Below are positions 1 through 4,889 of a stretch of 5,496 bases of DNA, in pieces. The notes under the pieces were generated by a model. That model saw nothing but the letters and a program-made list of their open reading frames with translations. It did no database searches and was not told the origin of the DNA. The DNA comes from Sedimentisphaerales bacterium (GTDB taxonomy: Bacteria; Planctomycetota; Phycisphaerae; Sedimentisphaerales; SG8-4): NCBI GenBank assembly GCA_016928975.1, contig JAFGJR010000062.1:1-5496 (forward strand), in the 5' to 3' direction. The translations under genes were made by a program, and so were the position numbers. Each line of letters starts with the position of its first letter. Position 1 is the first letter of the stretch.

Positions 1-9
1 AAATGGCAC

Positions 10-20
10 GCAATAATTGC
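10..20. promoter_or_regulatory. Candidate operator: 11-bp palindrome upstream of the LacI-type gene
   Basis: GCAATAATTGC is a perfect palindrome with 5-bp arms around a central A, 54 bp upstream of the regulator's start codon. LacI-family repressors often bind palindromes near their own promoter. However, typical sites have an even-spaced CG centre, which this one lacks. A second possible site is the AACGTT core at 46-51, which does have a CG centre but whose flanks are not symmetric. No clear -10/-35 pair was found. This is a weak candidate. Confidence 0.2.
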
Positions 21-59
21 CCTGCGCCAACGCAAAAGCGCCGGGAACGTTGCGCGGCC

Positions 60-65
60 GGAGGG
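60..65 (+). promoter_or_regulatory. Shine-Dalgarno site deciding the start of the LacI-type gene
   Basis: GGAGGG ends 8 nt before the ATG at 74. This supports that ATG over the in-frame TTG at 17, which would add 19 residues in front of the DNA-binding domain with no counterpart in the LacI family. Confidence 0.7.
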
Positions 66-73
66 ACAGGAAC

Positions 74-1120
74 ATGAGGGTTTCACTGAAAGACATCGCC
101 CGGGAACTCAACGTTTCGACCTCGGCAGTGTCCCGCGCGCTCAACGACCTGCCCGGCGTGAGCGACACGCTCCGCCTGCGCATCAAGGAAGCCGCGGCGC
201 GGATGGGATACCAGAAGTACCTCAAGGCCTCGCTCGTCAACGTCTACGAGCGCAACATGAAGTTCATCGTCATCCTCTACGGCCCCATCGGCGGCCACCT
301 GGTCGAACAGATCCAGTGGGGCATCGACGACCGCATCCGGAAGAAAGGCTACTTCGAGTTGCGGTACATGATCGACACCTTCCACGACCTGCGCAGCGAG
401 GACACGAAGGAGCTGTTTCTCAACCGCGTCTCCCAGGAGCGCGGCGTTGTCGGCGTCCTCTCCTGCTACGTGTACCTGACCGACGTTCTCCTGGCGCGCC
501 TCTACAAGCGGCAGATCCCGGTCGTGCTCCTCGAGAACTTCACCGACTACGGCCGCTGCGTCACCATCGACAACGTCAAGGCCAGCTACCGCGCCGTCGC
601 CAAGTTCGTCGAGCTGGGCCGCCGCCGCATCGCGCTGATCATGCCCCCGCCCGGCGCCGAGCACGTGTGGAACGACCGGCTCGCCGGGTACAAGAAAGCG
701 CTCAAGGAGGGCGGGCTGGAGTACGACCCGACCCTCATCGTGCACGAGAACTGGGTGGCGGTGGGAGGCGGCGGGCACGCCACGCGGGAGCTGCTGGCGC
801 AGAAGCCGGACGTGGACGCGATCCTCTACGCCGGCGACAAGCAGGCGTACGGCGGGTTGAAGGTGCTCAGGGACACCGGCCGGCGCGTCCCGCAGGACGT
901 TGCCGTCATCGGCTTCGACGACGAGGAGGCCGACACCGTCATGCAGCCCACGCTTTCCTCCGTCCGCCAGCCGATCCGCAAGATGGCCGAGACCGGCCTC
1001 GGCCTGCTGCTCGACTCCATCGAGAAAGGCGACCTCGCCCACCGCGCCGTCCAGCTCGACACCGAGCTCATCCTCCGCGGCTCGGTGCTGGAAGACTACA
1101 AGGAAGAGAAGTGGACGTGA
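74..1120 (+). CDS. LacI-family transcriptional regulator
   Basis: Predicted cytoplasmic DNA-binding repressor of 348 residues, close to the usual 330-360 of the family. The N-terminus (residues 1-47) is a typical LacI helix-turn-helix: [13 protein letters not shown] followed by S-A-V-S-R-A-L-N, then the G-V-S-D segment, the L-R-x-R-I-x-E-A-A helix and the closing M-G-Y-Q. The rest is a periplasmic-binding-protein-like sugar-sensing domain. Its landmarks are V-T-I-D-N at about 163-167, D-R-L-A-G-Y in the middle, V-I-G-F-D-D at 278-283 and T-L-S-S-V-R-Q-P near 300. The linker after the HTH is degenerate compared with the classical hinge helix. The effector is unknown; family members mostly sense sugars, and no sugar gene is visible beside it, so no target pathway can be named. 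The next gene lies across a repeat-filled gap and need not be its target. The ATG at 74 is chosen for its Shine-Dalgarno site and family length. Confidence 0.93.
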   Translation: MRVSLKDIARELNVSTSAVSRALNDLPGVSDTLRLRIKEAAARMGYQKYLKASLVNVYERNMKFIVILYGPIGGHLVEQIQWGIDDRIRKKGYFELRYMIDTFHDLRSEDTKELFLNRVSQERGVVGVLSCYVYLTDVLLARLYKRQIPVVLLENFTDYGRCVTIDNVKASYRAVAKFVELGRRRIALIMPPPGAEHVWNDRLAGYKKALKEGGLEYDPTLIVHENWVAVGGGGHATRELLAQKPDVDAILYAGDKQAYGGLKVLRDTGRRVPQDVAVIGFDDEEADTVMQPTLSSVRQPIRKMAETGLGLLLDSIEKGDLAHRAVQLDTELILRGSVLEDYKEEKWT

Positions 1121-1136
1121 GCGAGGGCAACGAGAG

Positions 1137-1197
1137 CCCACAGAACACACAGAATCACACAGAAGAAACATCTGTGTAGTTCTGTGTGTTCTGTGGG
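1137..1197. repeat. Long inverted repeat (27-bp arms, 7-nt loop), CA/TG-rich
   Basis: The left arm 1137-1163 (starting CCCACAGAACACACAGAA) pairs with the right arm 1171-1197 (ending TTCTGTGTGTTCTGTGGG) around the loop AGAAACA. Of 27 positions, 25 are Watson-Crick, one is a T-G wobble (1155/1179) and one is a C-A mismatch (1156/1178). It begins 17 bp after the regulator's stop codon. It could stop or stabilise that transcript, but there is no T-run after the right arm (GGAAGAAGTCC follows), so it is not a standard intrinsic terminator. The low-complexity CACA/TGTG arms suggest a dispersed palindromic repeat, which a genome search would settle. Confidence 0.85.
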
Positions 1198-1213
1198 GAA
1201 GAAGTCCTTACCT

Positions 1214-1264
1214 GCTCCCGATTGGAATCGGGGGCCACGTAGCGCCGGATTCCAATCCGGCGCT
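1214..1264. repeat. Paired palindromes with complementary cores
   Basis: There are two back-to-back hairpins. The first, 1214-1235, has a 10-bp stem (GCTCCCGATT / AATCGGGGGC, one T-G wobble). The second, 1241-1264, has a perfect 11-bp stem (AGCGCCGGATT / AATCCGGCGCT). Each has a 2-nt centre, GG in the first and CC in the second. The cores GATTGGAATC and GATTCCAATC are exact reverse complements, so the two units can also pair with each other in an alternative fold. They are separated by only 5 bp. This looks like a two-unit REP-like or small non-autonomous element; no coding content. Confidence 0.75.
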
Positions 1265-1283
1265 CCCGCCCACGATCCCTGTC

Positions 1284-1327
1284 ATCTCGAGCGAAGTGCC
1301 GTCGAAGGCGGCACGTAATCGAGAGAT
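1284..1327. repeat. Hairpin bounded by ATCTCGA / TCGAGAGAT
   Basis: The inner stem GTGCCG (1296-1301) pairs with CGGCAC (1309-1314) around a 7-nt loop. The outer ends ATCTCGA (1284-1290) and TCGAGAGAT (1319-1327) are near-complementary, with a 2-nt bulge. The motif TCATCTCGAGCGAAGT...CGAGAGATCTC resembles a dispersed intergenic repeat that I recall from many bacterial genomes; that recognition is from memory and not checked. Confidence 0.6.
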
Positions 1328-1462
1328 CTCCTCCCCACCCCACGCTTTGCCCCATTCCAGCCATTTGTGGGATCTGCCGGTTGTCGTCCTCACGCCCCGC
1401 CGAAAACAGGTTGGCCAGAAGACCCTCCACCCGCTAGGATGGCGGCGGACCAGACACCAACC

Positions 1463-2689
1463 ATGCGCAGGATCGTTTTCAGAGTTCTCTTGCTGCTCCT
1501 ATCGTGCACCGTCGCCCTCGTCCTGGCCGAGGTCCTCGCCCGCCGGTTCCTCTCGCCCCCGCAGATCGTGGAGGTGAGAACGTCCTCCGGGACCACCCCT
1601 GCCCAGCCTACATCCATGGTGTTCACCAACGATCCCGAGAGGGGGCAAGGGCTGGTGTTGACGACGCCCGCGGGACGGCGCCTCAGGCCGAATACGGTGG
1701 CCGTGGTCGAGAACTACGGTGTGCGCGGCGAAACGATCGAGATCCGCACCAACGCCCAGGGATACAGGAATCGCGACATCGGGCCCAAGGCCGGAACTCG
1801 GATTCTGTTCCTCGGCGACTCGATCACCTTCGGCGTGTGCCTGCACGATCACGAACTCTTCCTGCGACGGATCGAAACCATGGCCGAGAACGACGGTCTC
1901 TCCTGGGACGTAATCAACACAGGGGTACCCGTTATAGGACTGCGGGACTACCTGTCTATCTTGTCGGAGACCGGTTTCAGCGTGGCCCCGGACGCCGTGG
2001 TACTGGTGTTCTTTCTGGACGACTTCAAGGAATCGGCGGGCGTTGTCCTGCCGCGCATGCCCCGATTGCTCAAGAAGAGCTGGTTTCTGTACCACTGCGT
2101 TGCCGCACCGCTGCAGGCGACGGCGCTGGGGCTGGCGCGTGCTGTGGGCACATCGTCGAGGATTGACGCGGCGCTGTACGAGAGGCTCGACCTCGTGGAT
2201 TGGGAGCGGAATCTGCGGGGGGTTCTTCCGACCCGGCGGGGAGATTACAGGCAGGATGCGGCGGCATTCAACGACCTGATCCTGCGACGGTTCACCACGT
2301 GGGGAATGGCGTGGAGCCCGGAAGCGTGGCAGCTTGCGCGGCCCTTCTTCGTGGAGTTGGCCGAGCGGTGCGCCGCCCGGGGCATCAAACTGCTGGCCGT
2401 CTGCCTGCCGGCCCGGGCGCAGGTTGAGGCGTCGTATACGTACGATTTCCCCCAGCAGCAGATGCGGGCGGCCAGCGGGGAATTGGGCATGCCGTATCTG
2501 GACATCCTCGGCTACCTGAGAAGCCGCGCGGACCTCCCGCCCGCCGCCGACTTGTACTACGACGAATGCCACTATACACCCCTCGGCAATCGCTACCTCG
2601 CCGAGGCGATGTATCCGTTCATCCGCAGCAATCTGGAGGTGGTCAGCGGCGCGACGACAACGAATGGAGCGTTGGCGGAGGCGCGTTGA
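1463..2689 (+). CDS. Membrane-anchored SGNH/GDSL-type hydrolase
   Basis: Predicted 408-residue extracytoplasmic esterase/acyl-transfer type protein. Residues 1-4 are basic (MRRI) and about 5-25 form one hydrophobic helix without a clear cleavage site, so it is probably a signal anchor with the catalytic domain outside the cytoplasm. SGNH blocks are visible. Block I is G-D-S-I-T-F-G with the nucleophile Ser120. Block II is N152-T-G154 with V-P-V-I-G after it. Block V is D367-E-C-H370 followed by Y-T-P-L-G, giving the catalytic Asp and His. The block III position, normally Asn-Asp, reads L185-D186-D187-F, so the oxyanion-hole Asn appears replaced by Asp. The substrate is unknown; such proteins commonly act on acetyl groups of polysaccharides or on lipids. 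The start is uncertain: an in-frame ATG at 1439 would add 8 residues, and neither ATG has a good Shine-Dalgarno site. The ATG at 1463 places the basic residues directly before the anchor. It probably forms an operon with the gene 2 bp downstream. Confidence 0.82.
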   Translation: MRRIVFRVLLLLLSCTVALVLAEVLARRFLSPPQIVEVRTSSGTTPAQPTSMVFTNDPERGQGLVLTTPAGRRLRPNTVAVVENYGVRGETIEIRTNAQGYRNRDIGPKAGTRILFLGDSITFGVCLHDHELFLRRIETMAENDGLSWDVINTGVPVIGLRDYLSILSETGFSVAPDAVVLVFFLDDFKESAGVVLPRMPRLLKKSWFLYHCVAAPLQATALGLARAVGTSSRIDAALYERLDLVDWERNLRGVLPTRRGDYRQDAAAFNDLILRRFTTWGMAWSPEAWQLARPFFVELAERCAARGIKLLAVCLPARAQVEASYTYDFPQQQMRAASGELGMPYLDILGYLRSRADLPPAADLYYDECHYTPLGNRYLAEAMYPFIRSNLEVVSGATTTNGALAEAR

Positions 2690-2691
2690 CC

Positions 2692-3156
2692 ATGGGCGGC
2701 GCCGCATATGCTTCGAGAAGGCGTGGCGCGCGCTTCTTGCGCGCGGGTGCTGTAGCCCTGCTGTTCTGGTTCTTGGTGGCCGCCGCAACGGCGATCGTGG
2801 AACGCATCGTCTTCACCGAGGCTGTCGGCCTGCGCCAAGCCCTGATCGGGCCCATTGTGTACGCGTGCGTCGCGGTGCTTCAGGTGTGGGGTATCCCACT
2901 GGTGGCCGGCATGGCATTCCTCTGCGCCGTGCTCGTGCGCGGTGGATGGGCCGGCTACTGGTCCAGCTTGGGGATATTGGTCCTTCAGGCGCTGCTTGTG
3001 TTTGGCGCGAAGTGCTACACAATGTGGTCCGGCATGAACGATGGGCTGGCGCTGGTTGTCGTGTTGCTCGCCGTTGCCTTCGCCTACATCGCAGCAGCAT
3101 GCGGTGTCGTATGCCTTCGGAGAATCACATCTGTCGCCCGTCCCGAAACGAACTGA
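2692..3156 (+). CDS. Small multi-pass membrane protein of unknown function
   Basis: A 154-residue hydrophobic protein of no family I recognise. The N-terminus is basic (S-R-R-R-G-A-R-F-L-R), which would keep it in the cytoplasm by the positive-inside rule. Hydrophobic segments lie at about 17-37, 51-82 (long, perhaps two helices or a re-entrant turn), 89-108 and 119-141, giving four or five membrane spans. The tail ends in a short polar stretch. The start at 2692 is supported by GGAGG (2677-2681) ten bases upstream. The gene begins 2 bp after the hydrolase's stop codon, so the two are very likely co-transcribed and translationally coupled. A working guess is that it is a partner of the membrane-anchored SGNH protein, for example in envelope polymer modification, but nothing in the sequence shows this directly. 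The open frames overlapping it on the other strand have no recognisable content. Confidence 0.75.
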   Translation: MGGAAYASRRRGARFLRAGAVALLFWFLVAAATAIVERIVFTEAVGLRQALIGPIVYACVAVLQVWGIPLVAGMAFLCAVLVRGGWAGYWSSLGILVLQALLVFGAKCYTMWSGMNDGLALVVVLLAVAFAYIAAACGVVCLRRITSVARPETN

Positions 3157-3205
3157 ATCCCCCGGCCCGCCGTCACCATGCCCCCCGACTCCGCGATTCG
3201 ACGTT

Positions 3206-3256
3206 CTGAACACAGAAGCGCAGGAAGAAGCGCGGAAAGCGGAAAGAGCGCAAAGC
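3206..3256 (+). repeat. Purine-rich GCGC-punctuated tract
   Basis: From GAACACAGAAGCGCAGGAAG onward, the + strand is almost all purine, broken by GCGC or GCGG about every 10-13 bases. It is not coding in any convincing frame. It lies between the end of the membrane gene and the transposase element. It resembles degenerate dispersed purine repeats found in gaps of large genomes; its opening also echoes the CACAGAA words of the 1137 repeat. No function is claimed. Confidence 0.4.
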
Positions 3257-3281
3257 TGTCACATGGTACAGTGCTCCCTCG
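3255..3281. repeat. 27-bp direct repeat, copy 1 (outside the transposase element)
   Basis: This is an exact copy of 4262-4288, in the same orientation, beginning GCTGTCACATGGTACAGTGC. It lies 10 bp outside the left inverted repeat of the transposase element. In the - strand reading it spells E-G-A-L-Y-H-V-T, the transposase's residues 10-17, but here it has no open transposase frame around it. The unit contains an imperfect dyad, CTGT...ACAG. Confidence 0.9.
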
Positions 3282-3291
3282 AACCGGAAAG

Positions 3292-3316
3292 GGGTCAGGC
3301 CTTGCAATTGGCAATG
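3292..3316. repeat. Left terminal inverted repeat of the RAYT element
   Basis: Perfect 25-bp match to the reverse complement of 4335-4359. On the - strand it encodes the last residues of the transposase (...I-A-N-C-K-A) and its TGA stop, so end and gene are fused. Contains TTGC AATTG GCAA, a 4-bp-stem hairpin. Confidence 0.92.
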
Positions 3317-4314
3317 TGTATGCTGTTCTGCAGCTCGTTCCATGACTTCCTGAGCCCTTTCCTCCGGCCCATCTCATCGCTCAGCACCTTCAGCCGCTTG
3401 CCCACCGTAGCCCCATCCGCATGCCCCAGCATCCTCCCTACCTCCCGCTTCGTCAATCCGCTTAGCTCATGCAGCGCCTTCATCGCCACGTCTCGCGCCG
3501 CACTGTTCCCCCTTGCCTTCAGCAACTCCTCCTTCTTCACCTCGAACCGCTCACACACCCAGCCCACCACCTCGGCAGGATCCGGCGGCACTTCCTCACG
3601 TCTCAGCGCCACATCCACCTCGCTGCCCTGGGCTCCGGCCAGATCCCTGTACCGTTGTTTCACCCATGCGCAGAACACCTTGCCCCCTATCGCCTTGCTC
3701 GACAGCGACATCGCCTCCGCCAGTTCCTCATCGTCCTCCGCCAGCCCAGCTTCCACGTACTCGCGATACGCCTTCGCCTTCCTCGACCTGCCTCGCCCTA
3801 CCAACTCCCTCAACGGCCCGTAGTCCACCCACCCCTCCTTCGCTCTCAGCCCCGCATACCCCCCATAGCTGCTCCACTCATACCCCCGCAGAAGCTTCAC
3901 CTTCTCCGCCAGCGGTTTCTTGCTCACCGAGCCGACCCTCACCGGATTCAGGTGCACATACCTCGTCAGGCTCAGCAGGTACTCGTCCCCTTCCACCAGC
4001 CGCGCTTTGTACCGGCCCCCGTACAGATGCCCGCTGCGCCCGTGACGACAGTTGAACCACGTCGTGTAGCTGGACTGAAACTGCTGCATCGCCGCCGACA
4101 GGTTCCCCCGCGGCGTGCACACCACCAGGTGGTAGTGGTTGCTCATCAGCACGTAGGCGTACAACCTCAAGTGGTAAGTCTCAGCCGTCTCGGCCAGTTT
4201 GGACACAAACCGCACCCGGTCCTTGTCGTCCAGGAAGATCGCCCGCCGCTCGTTCCCTCGCGCTGTCACATGGTACAGTGCTCCCTCGTATTCCACGCGC
4301 AGTAGTCTGGCCAT
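3295..4314 (-). CDS. REP-associated tyrosine transposase (RAYT, IS200-like Y1 HUH family)
   Basis: A 339-residue HUH endonuclease-type transposase acting on single-stranded DNA through a covalent phosphotyrosine. The N-terminus, residues 1-27, is family-typical (M-A-R-L-L-R-V-E-Y-E-G-A-L-Y-H-V-T-A-R-G-N). The metal-binding HUH pair is H60-Y-H62 in S-N-H-Y-H-L-V-V. The likely nucleophile is Tyr119 in R-Y-V-H-L-N-P-V-R, by analogy to the Tyr in the same motif of Escherichia coli TnpA-REP. The Y1 domain spans about 1-130. The C-terminal half adds a helix-turn-helix region (about 267-312: A-M-K-A-L-H-E-L-S-G-L-T-K-R-E-V-G-R-M-L-G-H) resembling the DnaA C-terminal DNA-binding domain. Long RAYTs of 300-340 residues with such a domain are known. 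The ribosome site is weak (AAGG just before the ATG). All key residues are intact, with no frameshift. Some RAYTs act as domesticated movers of REP repeats rather than as free insertion sequences, but the flanking repeats here make a mobile unit likely. Confidence 0.93.
   Translation of the reverse strand: MARLLRVEYEGALYHVTARGNERRAIFLDDKDRVRFVSKLAETAETYHLRLYAYVLMSNHYHLVVCTPRGNLSAAMQQFQSSYTTWFNCRHGRSGHLYGGRYKARLVEGDEYLLSLTRYVHLNPVRVGSVSKKPLAEKVKLLRGYEWSSYGGYAGLRAKEGWVDYGPLRELVGRGRSRKAKAYREYVEAGLAEDDEELAEAMSLSSKAIGGKVFCAWVKQRYRDLAGAQGSEVDVALRREEVPPDPAEVVGWVCERFEVKKEELLKARGNSAARDVAMKALHELSGLTKREVGRMLGHADGATVGKRLKVLSDEMGRRKGLRKSWNELQNSIHIANCKA
4262..4288. repeat. 27-bp direct repeat, copy 2 (inside the transposase 5' coding region)
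   Basis: Exact copy of 3255-3281, lying within codons 9-18 of the transposase on the - strand. The match starts and ends sharply: bases on either side differ from those around copy 1. Confidence 0.9.
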
Positions 4315-4334
4315 GCCTTATCTTGCCCCACTGC

Positions 4335-4359
4335 CATTGCCAATTGCAAGGCCTGACCC
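4335..4359. repeat. Right terminal inverted repeat of the RAYT element
   Basis: Perfect 25-bp reverse complement of 3292-3316, 20 bp upstream of the transposase start. It is followed on the + strand by a run of six T. Contains the TTGC CAATT GCAA hairpin. Confidence 0.92.
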
Positions 4360-4369
4360 TTTTTTCTTC

Positions 4370-4396
4370 ATAGTTCCATGTCGCCAGCGTTGAACC
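4370..4396 (-). pseudogene. Possible RHS core remnant
   Basis: Read on the - strand, this stretch gives G-S-T-L-A-T-W-N-Y, against G-A-T-L-A-T-W-D-Y in the RHS core at 5469-5495. The two 27-base segments agree at 22 positions. After Y the remnant continues E-E-K-R and then runs into the inverted repeat of the transposase element, where the core has R-P-F-G-E-E-R. The region 4397-4432 has the same frame open up to the stop of the upstream membrane gene, but no clear RHS motif. The short length leaves room for coincidence. RHS loci often carry displaced core-plus-tip fragments downstream of the active tip and immunity gene, which is the reading preferred here. Confidence 0.4.
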
Positions 4397-4432
4397 GTCG
4401 GTCGAGCGCGCCGCCGTCATGCTCACGCTCTC

Positions 4433-4849
4433 TTACCTTCGGAGCCCCTGCAACCCACTTACAACTATCCAGAGTGGTGCCGCAAAAGAAGCTAGGAGGA
4501 AAAACATTAGGGCCATCAACGCCTGAGCATTCCACCACTGGCCCGAGACTGCCTCCCTAAACACCCAGATGATTGAAACCCCGTAGAAGGCTGTAGCCAG
4601 CAAGAACCCCCATCGCCGCAGGCCGATGAGGCCACAAATCGCGAATACTCCTAGGACGAGGTACACAATCGAGTATGCCGAAATCGAAAAGTCACTGCTT
4701 GAACCTGAACCAATAACGATACAGCGGATCGGAGCAAGAAGGCCGGGAAAAGCAACAAACAACCATAGGACACTGACAATATGAAGCACCAGAATTGTAT
4801 TTCCCCTGTTCTTCGAGCCGAACCATGTATCATTGCGAATATCAGTCAT
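4433..4849 (-). CDS. Small four-helix membrane protein, candidate immunity protein
   Basis: A 138-residue protein of no family I recognise. The N-terminus is polar (M-T-D-I-R-N-D-T-W-F-G-S-K-N-R-G). Hydrophobic helices lie at about 18-40, 57-76, 80-98 and 110-131, ending in L-R-R. The start at 4849 has a good ribosome site, TGAGGTGA, 3-5 bases upstream. It begins 40 bp after the stop codon of the RHS gene, on the same strand, so co-transcription is likely. Small genes directly after RHS tips usually encode the immunity protein for the tip toxin, and a membrane-embedded immunity protein would suit a toxin acting at the membrane or in the periplasm. This role is inferred from position only. Base composition is close to 50% GC (about 43% near its 5' end), well below the left part of the window, as is usual for exchanged tip-immunity modules. 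It might instead be an unrelated small membrane protein. Confidence 0.75.
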   Translation of the reverse strand: MTDIRNDTWFGSKNRGNTILVLHIVSVLWLFVAFPGLLAPIRCIVIGSGSSSDFSISAYSIVYLVLGVFAICGLIGLRRWGFLLATAFYGVSIIWVFREAVSGQWWNAQALMALMFFLLASFAAPLWIVVSGLQGLRR

Positions 4850-4859
4850 CTATCACCTC
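4850..4859 (-). promoter_or_regulatory. Shine-Dalgarno site of the candidate immunity gene
   Basis: On the - strand TGAGGTGATAG directly precedes the ATG at 4849, with GAGGT five bases from the start. It supports independent, efficient translation of the gene after the RHS stop codon. Confidence 0.65.
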
Positions 4860-4889
4860 ACAGCCAAGATCTAAACACCGATTGAATTG

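Larger units (their letters stand above)
1121..1462. other. Gene-free gap filled with three inverted-repeat structures
   Basis: No credible gene lies between the regulator and the hydrolase. The open frames here are short and give proline/arginine/serine-rich translations typical of non-coding GC-rich DNA. The first 210 bp carry three different dyad structures in a row, annotated separately. From 1328 to 1462 I see no structure, no good promoter and no terminator. Such a cluster suggests a site where dispersed repeats collect, or a processed transcript end. Confidence 0.7.
3292..4359 (-). mobile_element. RAYT / IS200-like element with 25-bp perfect terminal inverted repeats
   Basis: The two ends, 3292-3316 and 4335-4359, are perfect reverse complements over 25 bp (GGGTCAGGCCTTGCAATTGG... 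reading inward at the left end). Beyond a single mismatch three more bases pair at each end. Each repeat holds a small hairpin, TTGC-loop-GCAA (3302-3314 and 4337-4349), of the kind recognised as single-stranded DNA by Y1 HUH transposases. The only gene inside is the - strand transposase, whose stop codon lies in the left repeat. No obvious target-site duplication flanks the ends, as expected for this mechanism. It appears complete and possibly active. Confidence 0.85.

Noticed and set aside
17..73. TTG-initiated extension of the regulator
   Set aside because: It adds 19 residues ahead of the helix-turn-helix without family support, and the ATG at 74 has a Shine-Dalgarno site at the right distance.
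83..1171. Long open frame on the - strand opposite the LacI-type gene
   Set aside because: It is a shadow of a high-GC gene: the + strand frame has clear LacI motifs, while this one gives a low-complexity V/D/L/A/E-rich translation without domains.
1137..1200. Intrinsic terminator of the regulator gene
   Set aside because: The stem is strong but no T-run follows on either strand, so it is listed as a repeat.
1137..1327. CRISPR array
   Set aside because: The repeats are three different dyads, not regularly spaced identical direct repeats with spacers.
1499..2788. Long open frame on the - strand opposite the SGNH gene
   Set aside because: Arg/Gly/Pro/His-rich translation with no motif, and it runs across two well-supported + strand genes.
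3469..4305. Long open frame on the + strand opposite the transposase
   Set aside because: Pro/His/Arg-rich antisense shadow; the - strand holds an intact HUH transposase.
4337..4365. Terminator on the + strand from the TTGC hairpin plus T6
   Set aside because: The stem is only 4 bp, ten bases separate it from the T-run, and no + strand gene reads into it; it is part of the element's terminal repeat.
4181..4426. Short - strand frame overlapping the transposase start
   Set aside because: It begins at a GTG and runs through the terminal repeat into the transposase in another frame. Only its first part, resembling RHS core, is kept as a remnant.
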